From assembly GCA_947495695.1 (NCBI GenBank), contig CANLZP010000001.1, positions 951,069 to 1,015,068 on the forward strand: a stretch of 64,000 nucleotides of DNA, written 5' to 3'. Origin of the DNA: an uncultured Erythrobacter sp. (lineage in GTDB: Bacteria; Pseudomonadota; Alphaproteobacteria; Sphingomonadales; Sphingomonadaceae). Under the pieces are notes generated by a model. It searched no databases. It was not told the origin of the DNA and saw nothing but the letters and a program-made list of their open reading frames with translations. The translations under genes and the position numbers were made by a program. Of the stretch, positions 1 through 9,226 are shown piece by piece; position 1 is the first letter of the stretch; each line of letters opens with the position of its first letter.

Positions 1-2153
1 TGGGGATCGAAGTACATCAGTTCTACCATCAAGGTAAGGTTACAACCGAAGCAGTCTCGGCGTTCGCGGTGAATGTGGTGGCTGCGCTGGCCATTGTGCT
101 TGTGACGCTATTCTTCTTCATGGGTTTGCGATCCGCGATTATCATTGGTGCGACGCTGGTCGTAACAATCGCTGCGACGCTGGCCGTGATGCTGTTTTGG
201 GGCATACCGATGCACCGCATCTCGCTTGGCGCGTTGATCATTGCGCTGGGCATGTTGGTAGACAATGCCATTGTTGTGACCGAAGGCATACTGGTTGGCA
301 CACAACAGGGGCGCAAAAAGCTCGACATAGCCAAGGAAATTGTATCCCGGACAAAATGGCCCTTACTGGGCGGAACCCTAGTGGGTATTATCGCCTTCGC
401 ACCAATTGGCTTTGCCCCCGGTTCAACGGCCGAATTTACTGGCGACCTGTTCTGGGTAGTGATGATCTCGTTGCTGTTCAGCTGGGTGTTTGCGATCACG
501 ATTGTCCCTCTTTTTGCCGACATGCTCTTTCAAGAGAGCGATGGTCCGGTTGAGGAGAAACCAGAGCACCCTTTCTTCACTCGTTACCGCACGATGATGA
601 AGCAGGTGCTGGCCAAATCGAATACGGCGATCATTGCCGTTGTCGCAATGTTCGTGGTTGCAATCGTTGGATTCAACTTCGTAAAATCCGGCTTCTTCCC
701 ACCATCAACCAGTCCGCAAATTGTTGTCGATTTTTCCATGCCTGAAGGCACCGACATTTCGGTCACCGATGCCAAGATGCGAGAATTGGAAGGTTTCATC
801 TCGGAGCTTGATGGCGTTGAGGGCCTGCAGACCTTGGTCGGTCAAGGAACGCTGCGATACATGCTGGTATACGCGCCTGAATCGCCGAGCACGGCCTACG
901 GTCAGTTTTTGATCAGGACGACCGATTATGACTCAATCTCAGGCATCCTTCCGCAAATCCAGCAGCATATCGACGCAAACTTCCCGAACGCTCAGGCCAA
1001 AGTCTGGCAATTTCAATTGGGACCAGGTGGTGGCTCCAAGGTAGAAGCGGAGTTTTCTGGGCCAGAACCCGCAGTGCTGCGCGAATTGGCCGACCAGGCA
1101 AAGGCGGTCATGGCTGCTGACGGCCGAGCAATTTCGATTAAGGATGACTGGCGGCAACCGGTGAGTGTCGTCGAAGTGGTGTACGATGCAGATAGTGGAC
1201 GCCGATTGGGCATTTCACGTGAAGACTTGGCCAATGCTCTTCGCACGAATTTCTCTGGCCGCGATGTTGGTGTCTATCGAGAAGGTGATCAGCTGATCCG
1301 AATAATCTCCCGTGCTCCGGCTCGTGAGCGACTGGACGAAGCCTCGTTAAATGGCGTGCAGATCCTCAGCCAATCGACCGGTCGATCAGTGCCAATACTT
1401 GAGGTTGTTGAAGGGTTCGAAACCAAATGGCAAAATGCCAAACTTCGCCGGGTTGACCGGGTTTGGACTATCAATGCCCAGACCGATCCAATGCCTGGGG
1501 AACTTGCTTCGACATTGTTCGAACGATTGCGCCCCCAAATCGAAAATATCGACCTCCCTGAAGGGTATCAACTGGCCTGGGGCGGCGAATTTGGAGACAG
1601 CGCGGAAGCGAATGAAAGCTTGGCCAGCACCCTACCCATGGGTTTTCTGGCAATGGTCTTGGTTGTGATTGTTTTGTTCAACGCACTGAAACAACCACTG
1701 ATCATTTGGCTGACCGTTCCGCTGGCCTTAATCGGGGTGGTAATCGGGTTGCTGGTTACTGACACAGCGATGGAATTCATGGCTATCTTGGGACTTTTGT
1801 CATTGTCTGGGCTCTTGATCAAAAACGCGATTGTGCTGGTTGATCAGATGGATCTAGAAATTCGTGATGGTAAGCCAAGATATGATGCAGTCTTGGACTC
1901 AGCTGCCAGCCGCGTTCGTCCGGTAATGATGGGGTCTTTAACCACGGTATTGGGCGTCATCCCGCTGTTTCTCGATGCGTTTTTCAAGTCCATGGCTGTG
2001 GTTCTGGTGTTTGGCCTGACCTTTGCGACATTGCTAACTCTCGTGATTATTCCCGTCTTCTACGCAAAGTTCTTTGGGATCACCGAAGACGAAACAGCTC
2101 ATACTGACGGTGACCTGGTGAATGATGCACCAGAGCAAGGAGCCACCGCATGA
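1..2153 (+). CDS. RND-family efflux transporter permease, 5'-truncated by window edge
   Basis: The frame is open from base 3, so the gene begins upstream of the window. About 716 residues of a protein normally near 1,040 residues are present. The segment starts at the end of the first periplasmic domain. It then holds a hydrophobic block with the proton-relay-like motif GMLVDNAIVV, the second porter/docking domain, and a second membrane block that includes LLSLSGLLIKNAIVLVDQ. In this family the inner-membrane trimer exports drugs or other amphiphiles using the proton gradient. The next gene, an outer-membrane factor, overlaps its stop by 4 bases, so the two are translationally coupled. The substrate cannot be told. 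The membrane fusion protein gene is presumably upstream. Confidence 0.95.
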   Translation, partial: GIEVHQFYHQGKVTTEAVSAFAVNVVAALAIVLVTLFFFMGLRSAIIIGATLVVTIAATLAVMLFWGIPMHRISLGALIIALGMLVDNAIVVTEGILVGTQQGRKKLDIAKEIVSRTKWPLLGGTLVGIIAFAPIGFAPGSTAEFTGDLFWVVMISLLFSWVFAITIVPLFADMLFQESDGPVEEKPEHPFFTRYRTMMKQVLAKSNTAIIAVVAMFVVAIVGFNFVKSGFFPPSTSPQIVVDFSMPEGTDISVTDAKMRELEGFISELDGVEGLQTLVGQGTLRYMLVYAPESPSTAYGQFLIRTTDYDSISGILPQIQQHIDANFPNAQAKVWQFQLGPGGGSKVEAEFSGPEPAVLRELADQAKAVMAADGRAISIKDDWRQPVSVVEVVYDADSGRRLGISREDLANALRTNFSGRDVGVYREGDQLIRIISRAPARERLDEASLNGVQILSQSTGRSVPILEVVEGFETKWQNAKLRRVDRVWTINAQTDPMPGELASTLFERLRPQIENIDLPEGYQLAWGGEFGDSAEANESLASTLPMGFLAMVLVVIVLFNALKQPLIIWLTVPLALIGVVIGLLVTDTAMEFMAILGLLSLSGLLIKNAIVLVDQMDLEIRDGKPRYDAVLDSAASRVRPVMMGSLTTVLGVIPLFLDAFFKSMAVVLVFGLTFATLLTLVIIPVFYAKFFGITEDETAHTDGDLVNDAPEQGATA

Positions 2154-3574
2154 GCAAGATGATTGCCAAGGTTGGCCTCTTGGCCGCGAGCTGTGCTCTG
2201 CTAGCCTCTTGTGCCTCGGTTGGTCCCGTGAATGACAGCGTGGCTCAAATGCGAACAGCGGAAAGCGTTCCGCCAATCCCGCCAGAATGGACCTCCGTTC
2301 GCGCCAAACTGGGCGACGTGCAGGTCGGATGGATCGCAGCATTTGAAGACCCCGTGTTGGTCGAATTGGTAGAAGAGGCGCAACGCAACAATCGCAATCT
2401 GCGCGCAGCAGCGGCAAGCGTTCGCAGATCCTGGGCCTTGGCAAGCCAAGCGGGTGCGCCTCTGTTGCCCGCCATCGGAGCCTCTGCAGGTGGTTCTCGA
2501 ACCGAGATAGTCGATGGTCCTGGAGACGCGAACAGCTTCGATGCTGGCATTCAAGTGTCATACGAATTGGACATCTGGAATCGCATCGCAGCGGGTGAGG
2601 CGGCAGCAATCGCCAGCGCAGAATCGGCTGAGGCTGATTACGTCTTCACCCAATATTCAATCGCGGCTGCCGTGGCTCGCAGCTATTTTCTCGCTATTGA
2701 ATCTGGAGAGCAAGTTTCCGTTGCCCGCAATGTCACAGACGCATTGACCGAAATTGTGCGGATTGTTGACCTCCGATATCGTTATGGCTTTGCATCCGCC
2801 TATGATGTGTCGCTGGCCAAGGCAGATCTGCAATCGGCCAAAGACAGCTTAGCAGCCGCCCAAAACGTCCAAATCGAAGCATTAAGAGCGTTAGAATCCT
2901 TGGTAGGACGGTACCCCAGCGGATTGTTGGACACGGCACAGACATTGCCGATTCAACCAAGTCCTCCGGCGGCTGGTTTGCCCTCCGAATTGCTGGAACG
3001 CAGGCCTGATCTGATAGCAGCTGAGCGCAGTGTTGCTGCCGCGCTTAACTCGCGTTCTCAAGCGCGTGCTGCCAAGCTGCCGAGTCTTTCGCTGACAGGC
3101 AGCATTGGCGGTGCATCCCCAGATCTCGAAGACGTACTTGATCCGGCTAACATGGCTTGGACATTGGCTAGCAACATTTTGGCTCCAATCTTTCAAGGTG
3201 GGGCGCTCGACGCGGCTGTCGATGCTGCAGATGCGGATGTTGACGCCACGGTCGCAGTCTATGCTGACACCGCTTTAAACGCTTTCAACGAGGTTGAATC
3301 TGCATTGGATCGCGGAGTGTATCTGAGAGAACGCAGGATAGCTTTGGAGACTTCTACCGCTGAATCACGCAACGCCTTGCGCCTGTCCAATCTGCAGTAT
3401 GACGAGGGTGAGATCGACCTGATCGACGTGCTGAGCATTCAGCAGCGGGTATTTGGTGCCGAGAGCAACTTGCTGGCGATCAAGCGAGCACAGCTCAATC
3501 AATATCTCGAACTAAGCCTTGCGCTTGGCGGTGATTGGAACAGGTCTCCAATTCCACCTGAGATTAGCGAGTAG
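2150..3574 (+). CDS. Outer-membrane efflux lipoprotein, NodT/TolC family
   Basis: This 474-residue protein has a lipoprotein signal peptide with lipobox LLASC at about residue 17-21. Two repeats of the outer-membrane-factor helical/beta type follow, including the family-typical RRPDLIAAERSVAAALN near residue 280 and LRLSNLQYDEGEIDLIDVL near residue 410. It would form the trimeric outer-membrane channel for the RND pump encoded just upstream. The start ATG lies in an ATGA overlap with that gene's stop. The length matches the NodT group (about 450-500 residues). Confidence 0.95.
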   Translation: MSKMIAKVGLLAASCALLASCASVGPVNDSVAQMRTAESVPPIPPEWTSVRAKLGDVQVGWIAAFEDPVLVELVEEAQRNNRNLRAAAASVRRSWALASQAGAPLLPAIGASAGGSRTEIVDGPGDANSFDAGIQVSYELDIWNRIAAGEAAAIASAESAEADYVFTQYSIAAAVARSYFLAIESGEQVSVARNVTDALTEIVRIVDLRYRYGFASAYDVSLAKADLQSAKDSLAAAQNVQIEALRALESLVGRYPSGLLDTAQTLPIQPSPPAAGLPSELLERRPDLIAAERSVAAALNSRSQARAAKLPSLSLTGSIGGASPDLEDVLDPANMAWTLASNILAPIFQGGALDAAVDAADADVDATVAVYADTALNAFNEVESALDRGVYLRERRIALETSTAESRNALRLSNLQYDEGEIDLIDVLSIQQRVFGAESNLLAIKRAQLNQYLELSLALGGDWNRSPIPPEISE

Positions 3575-3580
3575 GCAGCG

Positions 3581-4798
3581 ATGGAATTTGATGGTGCGGG
3601 CCTTCTCCAGCTAGACAACTTTGTCACGCTGACGGTTGGTATCATTGTTCTGTTTATTGGAATCAAGATCACCGATCGCATCGGCTTTCTCCAACGCTAC
3701 AATATTCCAGAGCCCGTCACAGGCGGTATGGCGGCTTCGATGATTGCGTTGCTGGTGTACGCAACATTCGGGCTGGAGATCGAGTTTAGCCTTTACGCTC
3801 GTGACATATTCTTGATCTATTTTTTTACGACCATCGGTATCAATGCCCGCTTCAGCCAATTGATGGCCGGGGGCAAGCCGTTGGTCATATTGCTCTTACT
3901 GACGCTGACCTATCTGACCATTCAGGACACGGTTGGTTATTTGGCAGCCAGTGCACTGGGCCAGCCGAGCGGTGTGGGCATATTGGTGGGATCAGCATCG
4001 CTTGCGGGAGGACATGGAACGGCCATCGCTTGGGCGCCCACAATTGCCGAGCAACAGGGCGTTACCAATGCTTTGGAAATCGGAGTTGCAGCGGCGACCA
4101 TCGGACTTGTGATCGCCAGCGTTATTGGAGGACCAATCGCGAAATTCCTCTTGGCACGGCACAATCTGCATACTGAAAACGACGGTGATCTGCTGGTTGG
4201 AATTGAGCGCGGCAAACAAGACGCAACAACGATTACTCATATCAATCTGATGGGCGCAATTTTAGTGATCCATGTCGCGATGATTTTGGGTTACGCGCTC
4301 AATGAAATCGTAGCCCAGCTTGGCCTGAAATTACCTCTGTTCGTTTCGTGCATGATGGTCGCGATCCTGATGACCAACACTATCCCCTTTGTCTTCAAAA
4401 AGATGCAGTGGCCAACTGGATCAAAGGCACTTGCGCTGATCTCGGATTTTTCACTGGGCCTGTTCATAGCCATGTCGCTGATGGGCATGAAGCTGTGGGA
4501 GGTGGCAGACCTTGCTGGCCCATTGTTTGGGTTGTTGGCCGTCCAAGTCTTGGTCGCGGTTTTGTTTATCCTTTTCGTGGTGTTTCCGATCATGGGCCGC
4601 AACTATTTTGCGGCTGTATTGAGCGCAGGTTTTGCTGGTTTCTGCTTGGGTGCGACCCCTACCGCCATAGCGAACATGTCAGCGGTAACAAAAACCCATG
4701 GGCCATCACCGACCGCCTTTATCATTGTGCCACTTGTGGGTGCGTTCTTCGTTGATGTTGCGAACGCCCTGCTCATTCAATTCTTCCTATCGCTGTGA
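3581..4798 (+). CDS. gltS: Sodium/glutamate symporter, GltS family
   Basis: This is a 405-residue, very hydrophobic protein with about 10-12 membrane segments. It matches the length of GltS (about 400 residues). Family-like features include the N-terminal NIPEPVTGGMAASM, the glycine-rich VGSASLAGGHGTAIAWAP near residue 140, and a second inverted half ending with GATPTAIANMSAVTKTHGPS near residue 350. Known members take up glutamate with Na+ in the inner membrane. The gene starts 6 bases after the efflux lipoprotein stop, so co-transcription with the efflux operon is likely although the functional link is unclear. The substrate is inferred from family only. Confidence 0.9.
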   Translation: MEFDGAGLLQLDNFVTLTVGIIVLFIGIKITDRIGFLQRYNIPEPVTGGMAASMIALLVYATFGLEIEFSLYARDIFLIYFFTTIGINARFSQLMAGGKPLVILLLLTLTYLTIQDTVGYLAASALGQPSGVGILVGSASLAGGHGTAIAWAPTIAEQQGVTNALEIGVAAATIGLVIASVIGGPIAKFLLARHNLHTENDGDLLVGIERGKQDATTITHINLMGAILVIHVAMILGYALNEIVAQLGLKLPLFVSCMMVAILMTNTIPFVFKKMQWPTGSKALALISDFSLGLFIAMSLMGMKLWEVADLAGPLFGLLAVQVLVAVLFILFVVFPIMGRNYFAAVLSAGFAGFCLGATPTAIANMSAVTKTHGPSPTAFIIVPLVGAFFVDVANALLIQFFLSL

Positions 4799-4822
4799 TA
4801 CGAAGAAGATCAGGAGAAAATT

Positions 4823-5401
4823 ATGCGTAGATTTCTGATTGCAGTCGCCGCCTCAAGCCTCGTCCTTGCTGGATGTGCCACGACTGGGCGTATCACAACC
4901 GATTTCGACCAATCGCAGAATTTTAGCGAGTATGCGACGTTTGCTTGGGCTGGCAGAAGCCCAATGATCGTCCAAGGAAACCGGTTAGTGCCGGCGATGG
5001 TGCAAGCAGAAGTTGCCGAAGCTATCAAACAGGATCTGATCTCTAAGGGCTATACGTACACTCAAAACTTACAGGAAGCCGACTTCGCAGTGTCATTCAC
5101 CATTGGCACACGAGACGGCATCCGTACGAATGAGTATCCCGACTATTTTTGGCAGAACCGAGTGGGTTGGGCTTGGGGCGATCCCTATTGGCCGCGCCTC
5201 GCGACTATGCCGCCAATGCGAACCGAAGTGCGTGAATATACCGAAGGTACATTGTCAGTGGATATGTTTGACGTTGAGCGCCGCGCTCCGGTCTGGCACG
5301 GAGTCGGGCAGCGAAATCTTTCTCGGGCGGAATTACGTGGCGACACCAACACGGCAAGCCAAGACGTGAGGACGATCCTCGCTGGATTCCCGCCTAGCTA
5401 A
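4823..5401 (+). CDS. DUF4136-family lipoprotein
   Basis: The protein has 192 residues with a short lipoprotein signal (lipobox LVLAGC, Cys about residue 18). A domain of the DUF4136 type follows: TDFDQSQNFSEYATFAW, a central conserved helix with VAEAIKQDLISKGY, and ADFAVSFTIG. DUF4136 proteins are periplasm-facing lipoproteins of unknown biochemical function. A ribosome site (AGGAGAAA) precedes the ATG. It lies 24 bases after gltS on the same strand and probably shares its transcript. It converges with the HdeA-like gene only 11 bases further on, with no obvious terminator. Confidence 0.88.
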   Translation: MRRFLIAVAASSLVLAGCATTGRITTDFDQSQNFSEYATFAWAGRSPMIVQGNRLVPAMVQAEVAEAIKQDLISKGYTYTQNLQEADFAVSFTIGTRDGIRTNEYPDYFWQNRVGWAWGDPYWPRLATMPPMRTEVREYTEGTLSVDMFDVERRAPVWHGVGQRNLSRAELRGDTNTASQDVRTILAGFPPS

Positions 5402-5412
5402 GGTCAACCGGC

Positions 5413-5754
5413 CTAGTCGATGTGTGTTTTGAGTACGTCCAAAACCAACGCATCTGGAGCGTCAACGCACTCCATCATTGTGTTGATTACAGCTGTTTGT
5501 ACTTCCCTTGGGGAAATGTCTGCCGAACCCATTTCGCCTCGGGCATAACCATAAAGCATGACCAAAGCGAAAGCTCGGTCATCTTCGACCAGGGTCACAA
5601 CGTCCCAGCATTTCAACGCGGCAAAATCGACTTTCTCATCGCTTTCCAAGCCGAAATTTGTTGTCGGCCCTTCATTGGCATCTTGCGCAGCAATCGGGGA
5701 AGCCATGAGAGACATCGCAGCCAGGGACATCGCCAATGTTTGAGTAATTTTCAT
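5413..5754 (-). CDS. HdeA/HdeB-like small secreted protein
   Basis: This 113-residue protein has a Sec signal peptide ending near PIAAQ (about residue 24). The mature part contains LKCWDVVTLVEDDRAFALVM followed by LYGYARGE, and a second Cys in MMECVDAPDA. Two cysteines around a small helical core are the hallmark of the HdeA/HdeB acid-chaperone family, where they form the single disulfide. A periplasmic chaperone or stress role is inferred from family. Its ATG overlaps the stop of the upstream glycine-zipper gene (ATGA, 5751-5754), so the two are coupled. Confidence 0.8.
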   Translation of the reverse strand: MKITQTLAMSLAAMSLMASPIAAQDANEGPTTNFGLESDEKVDFAALKCWDVVTLVEDDRAFALVMLYGYARGEMGSADISPREVQTAVINTMMECVDAPDALVLDVLKTHID

Positions 5755-6143
5755 TTCCGTTGCTCCTCACGTGCTGCGCCCATACAGGCATCCAGCTCTA
5801 ACCTGTAGATACGCGCTTTCTTGCGTTGTTCTTTCTTGGCTGCTCCGCGCTTCAGTGCACCAACGATACCGCCGATTATCGCACCGCGTTTAGCTGCCTT
5901 CTTTCGCTCTTTCTTGTTTCCGCCAAAGATCAAAGAACCAACAGCACCACTTGCCGCCCCCTTTGCAGCGCCATCCAGCGCACCTCCTGGCAAATACCGG
6001 TTCGGCACTGGCCCTCTATATCCAGAGAAATCGGCAGCTCGTTGTTGGCAATACTCATACCGAGACTGGTTGTATTGCGCCTGGACGGGAAGGCACAAAA
6101 CCGAAGTTAAGGCTCCGACCATTATTCCAACCTTCAATCGCAA
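5751..6143 (-). CDS. Secreted glycine-zipper protein
   Basis: The chosen start is a TTG at 6143, because a GGGAGG ribosome site (6149-6154) sits 5 bases upstream and the resulting 130-residue protein then begins with a clean signal peptide (MRLKVGIMVGALTSV to PVQA). The mature part has two glycine-rich helices (GAAKGAASGAVGSLIFGG and RGAIIGGIVGALKRG) separated by a lysine-rich stretch. Such glycine zippers occur in small envelope proteins that insert in membranes. The C-terminus carries KKEQRKKARIYRLELDACMG. The function is unknown. It is translationally coupled to the HdeA-like gene, so both probably act in the periplasm under envelope stress. Confidence 0.7.
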   Translation of the reverse strand: MRLKVGIMVGALTSVLCLPVQAQYNQSRYEYCQQRAADFSGYRGPVPNRYLPGGALDGAAKGAASGAVGSLIFGGNKKERKKAAKRGAIIGGIVGALKRGAAKKEQRKKARIYRLELDACMGAAREEQRK

Positions 6144-6402
6144 TTCTGCCTCCCAGCGTTGCCAATCCAACTGGAGCATAGCAGGACACGCACAATTCGA
6201 AAGAACCAATTGGGAGGTCAGCTTCCCACCCCATAAGCCGACAATCATTGCGTTGCCGTCCCCGACAATGAGCGGTCTGTCTGCTTAGTCCGCTGATCCG
6301 CCGAAATCAGACTGACTGTTCACGACCCAATTGCTGATGTTTTGCGTACTATCCTAAAACAGCAGGTGACGCCGCAACTGGGTCATGCGGTTGACCCGCA
6401 AT

Positions 6403-6789
6403 TTAGCCTACAGGTGCCATGCCATCGGGATGCCATGTGAACTCAGCACGTAATCCATCCGGATCGGGAACGAAGAGTGCCCTGGCACCCTGCAAATCCT
6501 GGACCGGCTGAGCATTGATGCCGGCTTCAATCAATGAAGAGCGCAGCCGATCTACCGCCTCAGAGCTTTCCATAGAGAGCCCCCAGTGGTTCACCCCAGC
6601 CCCATAGCGTTCATAAGGCCTCGTCCCCTGTTTTGCCGTCATGAATTGCAGGAAAAACCCTTCGCCATCTGTCCAAATGTCGTCCTTCACCTCTTGGAAG
6701 CCAACCAGCGGCAAGAGGATAGCATAATGACGGTCCGCTGCCTCGCGATCCAGCGAGGCAATTGTAAGGTGATCCAGCTTGGCGGGCAT
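6403..6789 (-). CDS. VOC-superfamily (glyoxalase/bleomycin-resistance fold) protein
   Basis: This is a 128-residue single-domain VOC protein. It opens with MPAKLDHLTIASLD and shows the typical metal-site context in GVNHWGLSMES and the C-terminal ARALFVPDPDGLRAEFTW with the terminal Glu. The start at 6789 is supported by AAAGGA 8 bases upstream; a longer reading to 6915 would invade the azoreductase gene. Family members include glyoxalase I, dioxygenases and fosfomycin-resistance enzymes; the substrate is not assignable. It lies downstream of and near the azoreductase gene (82-base gap), in a cluster of detoxification genes. Confidence 0.82.
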   Translation of the reverse strand: MPAKLDHLTIASLDREAADRHYAILLPLVGFQEVKDDIWTDGEGFFLQFMTAKQGTRPYERYGAGVNHWGLSMESSEAVDRLRSSLIEAGINAQPVQDLQGARALFVPDPDGLRAEFTWHPDGMAPVG

Positions 6790-6871
6790 GCTTAGTCCTT
6801 TCAGTTGGGGCAGTTTGGGTATTACCAATTGGAAAACAAGAGGCGTACAAGAAGAGCAATCGCCGCATGCG

Positions 6872-7546
6872 CTATGCTGCTGATCTCCGCGCACCGGGAA
6901 GAAGTTCGAGCGCACTAGCCAGCCTGTCGATCAATGGGTCAAGCGCCGCAATTGCAGCCTCACGCGAGGCTTCGAAGCGGTCATCGCCAAACTCCTGGTA
7001 CTCGATCCCGACATGGTGGAATTCCTCCACGCCAAGATAGCCCGAAGCCGTGCGCACGTGCGGCGTCAGGCTATCGCGTCCTTCATTGATCTCACCTGGA
7101 CCGAAACCGAACTCCCCCCAGGATGTAAGAAGCACAAGCGTCTTGCCTGCAAACACCGGTTCCAGCGGTGCATCGCCCCGGGCAAGGTCAAAGGTGAAGG
7201 TCTTGTCGACTCTAACGACCTGGTCGAACCACGCCTTCAGCGCCGCCGGCATGCCATAGTTGTACATCGGCGTTGCCATGACGATAATATCGGCATTGGC
7301 AATTTCGGCGATCATTTCGTCTGAAACCGCCAGAAGCTCTTCCTGCTCGGAAGAGCGCTCTTTCGCGAAGGCCGCTGCGATCCAATCTTCAGTGATAGAC
7401 GGGGGCGGGTTGCTGCCGACGTCGCGCAAGATGATCTCATCATCAGAGCGGCGCGCAAGCCAGCTCTCAGTGAATTTGTCGGCTAGCGAGCGGGTTAGTG
7501 AACGAGATGTCCGCGCGCTTGCATCTATGCGTAGCAGTTTTGTCAT
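6872..7546 (-). CDS. azoR: FMN-dependent NADH-azoreductase (flavodoxin-like fold)
   Basis: The 224-residue protein opens with MTKLLRIDASART, which holds the FMN phosphate loop of the AzoR family. It then has the MATPMYNYGMPAALKAWFDQ block that lines the flavin, followed by RVDKTFTF, and VLLTSWGEFG. AzoR-type enzymes reduce azo bonds and quinones with NADH and protect against thiol and electrophile stress. The length is slightly above the E. coli enzyme (about 200 residues). It sits in a minus-strand series with a VOC protein, a disulfide reductase and an AhpD-like protein. Confidence 0.9.
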   Translation of the reverse strand: MTKLLRIDASARTSRSLTRSLADKFTESWLARRSDDEIILRDVGSNPPPSITEDWIAAAFAKERSSEQEELLAVSDEMIAEIANADIIVMATPMYNYGMPAALKAWFDQVVRVDKTFTFDLARGDAPLEPVFAGKTLVLLTSWGEFGFGPGEINEGRDSLTPHVRTASGYLGVEEFHHVGIEYQEFGDDRFEASREAAIAALDPLIDRLASALELLPGARRSAA

Positions 7547-7615
7547 TTTTTGGTCTCCTGGAATAACGAAAGGACCTTGAAACAGCGGAATTCTTGCCCG
7601 CGAAGTGAGCGGCGT

Positions 7616-9097
7616 TCATGCACCCGGTCCACAATCAATGCAGTGCATGGGAGGATTGGGGCCAAAGCCCAGCGCATGATTGGCGTTTCTGAAAGCCGTT
7701 CGCACGCCTTCCTCGAGAACCGGATGGTAGAATGGCATTTGCAGGATCTGCTCGATTGTCATCCCGGCCTGAATGGTCCACGCCAGCAGATGGGCGAGGT
7801 GTTCAGCGGATGGGCCAATCATCTCGGCACCAAGGAAGCGCCCGGTGCCATGCTCTGCATAGACCCTGAGCAGGCCCTTGTTGACGCCCATCACCCGAGC
7901 GCGCCCTTGGTCTTCGAATGACATTTCACCGATCGCGAAATCGCATCCGGATTGCGCCAGCAAGGAGGCATATGTCGCGCCGACCATGGCAATCTGAGGG
8001 TAGGAAAAGACGATCCCGATGGGCGTCCGGCGAGACCGGCGATAGGAATGCGGAAAACGTGCTGCATTCTCCCCCGCCAGCCGTCCCTCGTCCGCTGCCT
8101 CGTGAAGCAGGGGCAGATCGAAAGCCGCGTCTCCAGCAATGAAGATGTGGCTGTCGCCAATGCGACCGGACAAGGGATCGTAGTCTGGAACACCCATTTC
8201 CCCCAGCGGGAGGGTTGTATTCTCGAGCCCGATCTTGTCTACATTTGGCTTCCTACCCGTAGCCGCGACGAGGAAATCGAAGCGTTCTTCCTGCTCCGGC
8301 TTTTCGCCCCAACGGACAATGACTGCATCGCCGTCGCGAGAGATCTGAGTGTCCGCATGCCAGATTGCGGGAAACTCGTCGGAGAAGCGTTCGGCTGCAT
8401 ACTCGCGAACAGCCGGATCGGTGAGCGGGCCTATGAGGTTATCTCTTCCGAACAGACGAACGCGAACGCCGAGCCTGTGCAATGCCTGGCCCAGTTCAAG
8501 CCCTATTACGCCCGCCCCGAAGACGGCGACAGAACTGGGTAGGTCGGCCCAGTCAAAAACGTCGTCATTTACGATCAAGCGTTCACCCGCGCAAAAGAGA
8601 GCCTTGGGGATCGCGGGCCGAGAGCCAGTTGCGATTACGATGCTTCGCGCGGTGATCTTGCGCCCGCTGCTCAGCCGAAGCGTGTGATCATCTTCGAAAC
8701 GGGCATATTCTCTGATGAGTTCACCCTTGTCGAAACCAAGGACTGCCTCTTTGACAAAGCCGACGAACCGGTCACGCTCGCTTCGAACACGTGACATCAC
8801 GGCCTTGCCGTCGATCGAAGGTTCATCATAGCGAACGCCGAAAAGGGGCGCTCTGCTGCCGGAATGTGCGGCTTCGGCTGCTGCGATCAGCAGCTTGGAA
8901 GGCATACAGCCCACTCGCGCGCAGGTCGTGCCAAGCGGCCCACCATCAATCAGCGCAATGCGATCGGTGTATTGTGAAGCCTCGCGATAAGCAGACATGC
9001 CTGCTGTGCCAGCACCGATGATAGCGACATCGAAATCGAACGCAGCTTCGACAGTGTTGGGCCTGGAGCCGTTGGTGAGTGCTGTCTGTTTTGTCAC
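7616..9097 (-). CDS. FAD-dependent pyridine-nucleotide disulfide oxidoreductase, dihydrolipoyl-dehydrogenase-like
   Basis: The predicted 493-residue protein starts at a GTG (9097) preceded by an AGGA site. Domain order is canonical: FAD-binding AIIGAGTAGMSA near residue 24, redox disulfide motif CARVGC (CX4C) near residue 55, ATGSRPAIP, NAD-binding AVFGAGVIGLELG near residue 185, FIAGDAA near residue 325, and a dimerisation domain with FYHPVLEEG near the C-terminus, where His and Glu form the catalytic dyad. No 2-oxoacid dehydrogenase genes are adjacent, so it is probably not the standard Lpd but a disulfide or quinone reductase of the same superfamily in a redox-defence cluster. Confidence 0.87.
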   Translation of the reverse strand: MTKQTALTNGSRPNTVEAAFDFDVAIIGAGTAGMSAYREASQYTDRIALIDGGPLGTTCARVGCMPSKLLIAAAEAAHSGSRAPLFGVRYDEPSIDGKAVMSRVRSERDRFVGFVKEAVLGFDKGELIREYARFEDDHTLRLSSGRKITARSIVIATGSRPAIPKALFCAGERLIVNDDVFDWADLPSSVAVFGAGVIGLELGQALHRLGVRVRLFGRDNLIGPLTDPAVREYAAERFSDEFPAIWHADTQISRDGDAVIVRWGEKPEQEERFDFLVAATGRKPNVDKIGLENTTLPLGEMGVPDYDPLSGRIGDSHIFIAGDAAFDLPLLHEAADEGRLAGENAARFPHSYRRSRRTPIGIVFSYPQIAMVGATYASLLAQSGCDFAIGEMSFEDQGRARVMGVNKGLLRVYAEHGTGRFLGAEMIGPSAEHLAHLLAWTIQAGMTIEQILQMPFYHPVLEEGVRTAFRNANHALGFGPNPPMHCIDCGPGA

Positions 9098-9226
9098 GGG
9101 TTGAAATCCTGTTGGTCGTTTTTTGGGGAGACTGGCGAGACGGCGGGAGCGAAAGCCCCCGCACGCCTGCTTGATCAGATTAAGCAAGTGGATCCTGCTG
9201 TGGCTGCGGACCAAAGTCCCCAGGTG

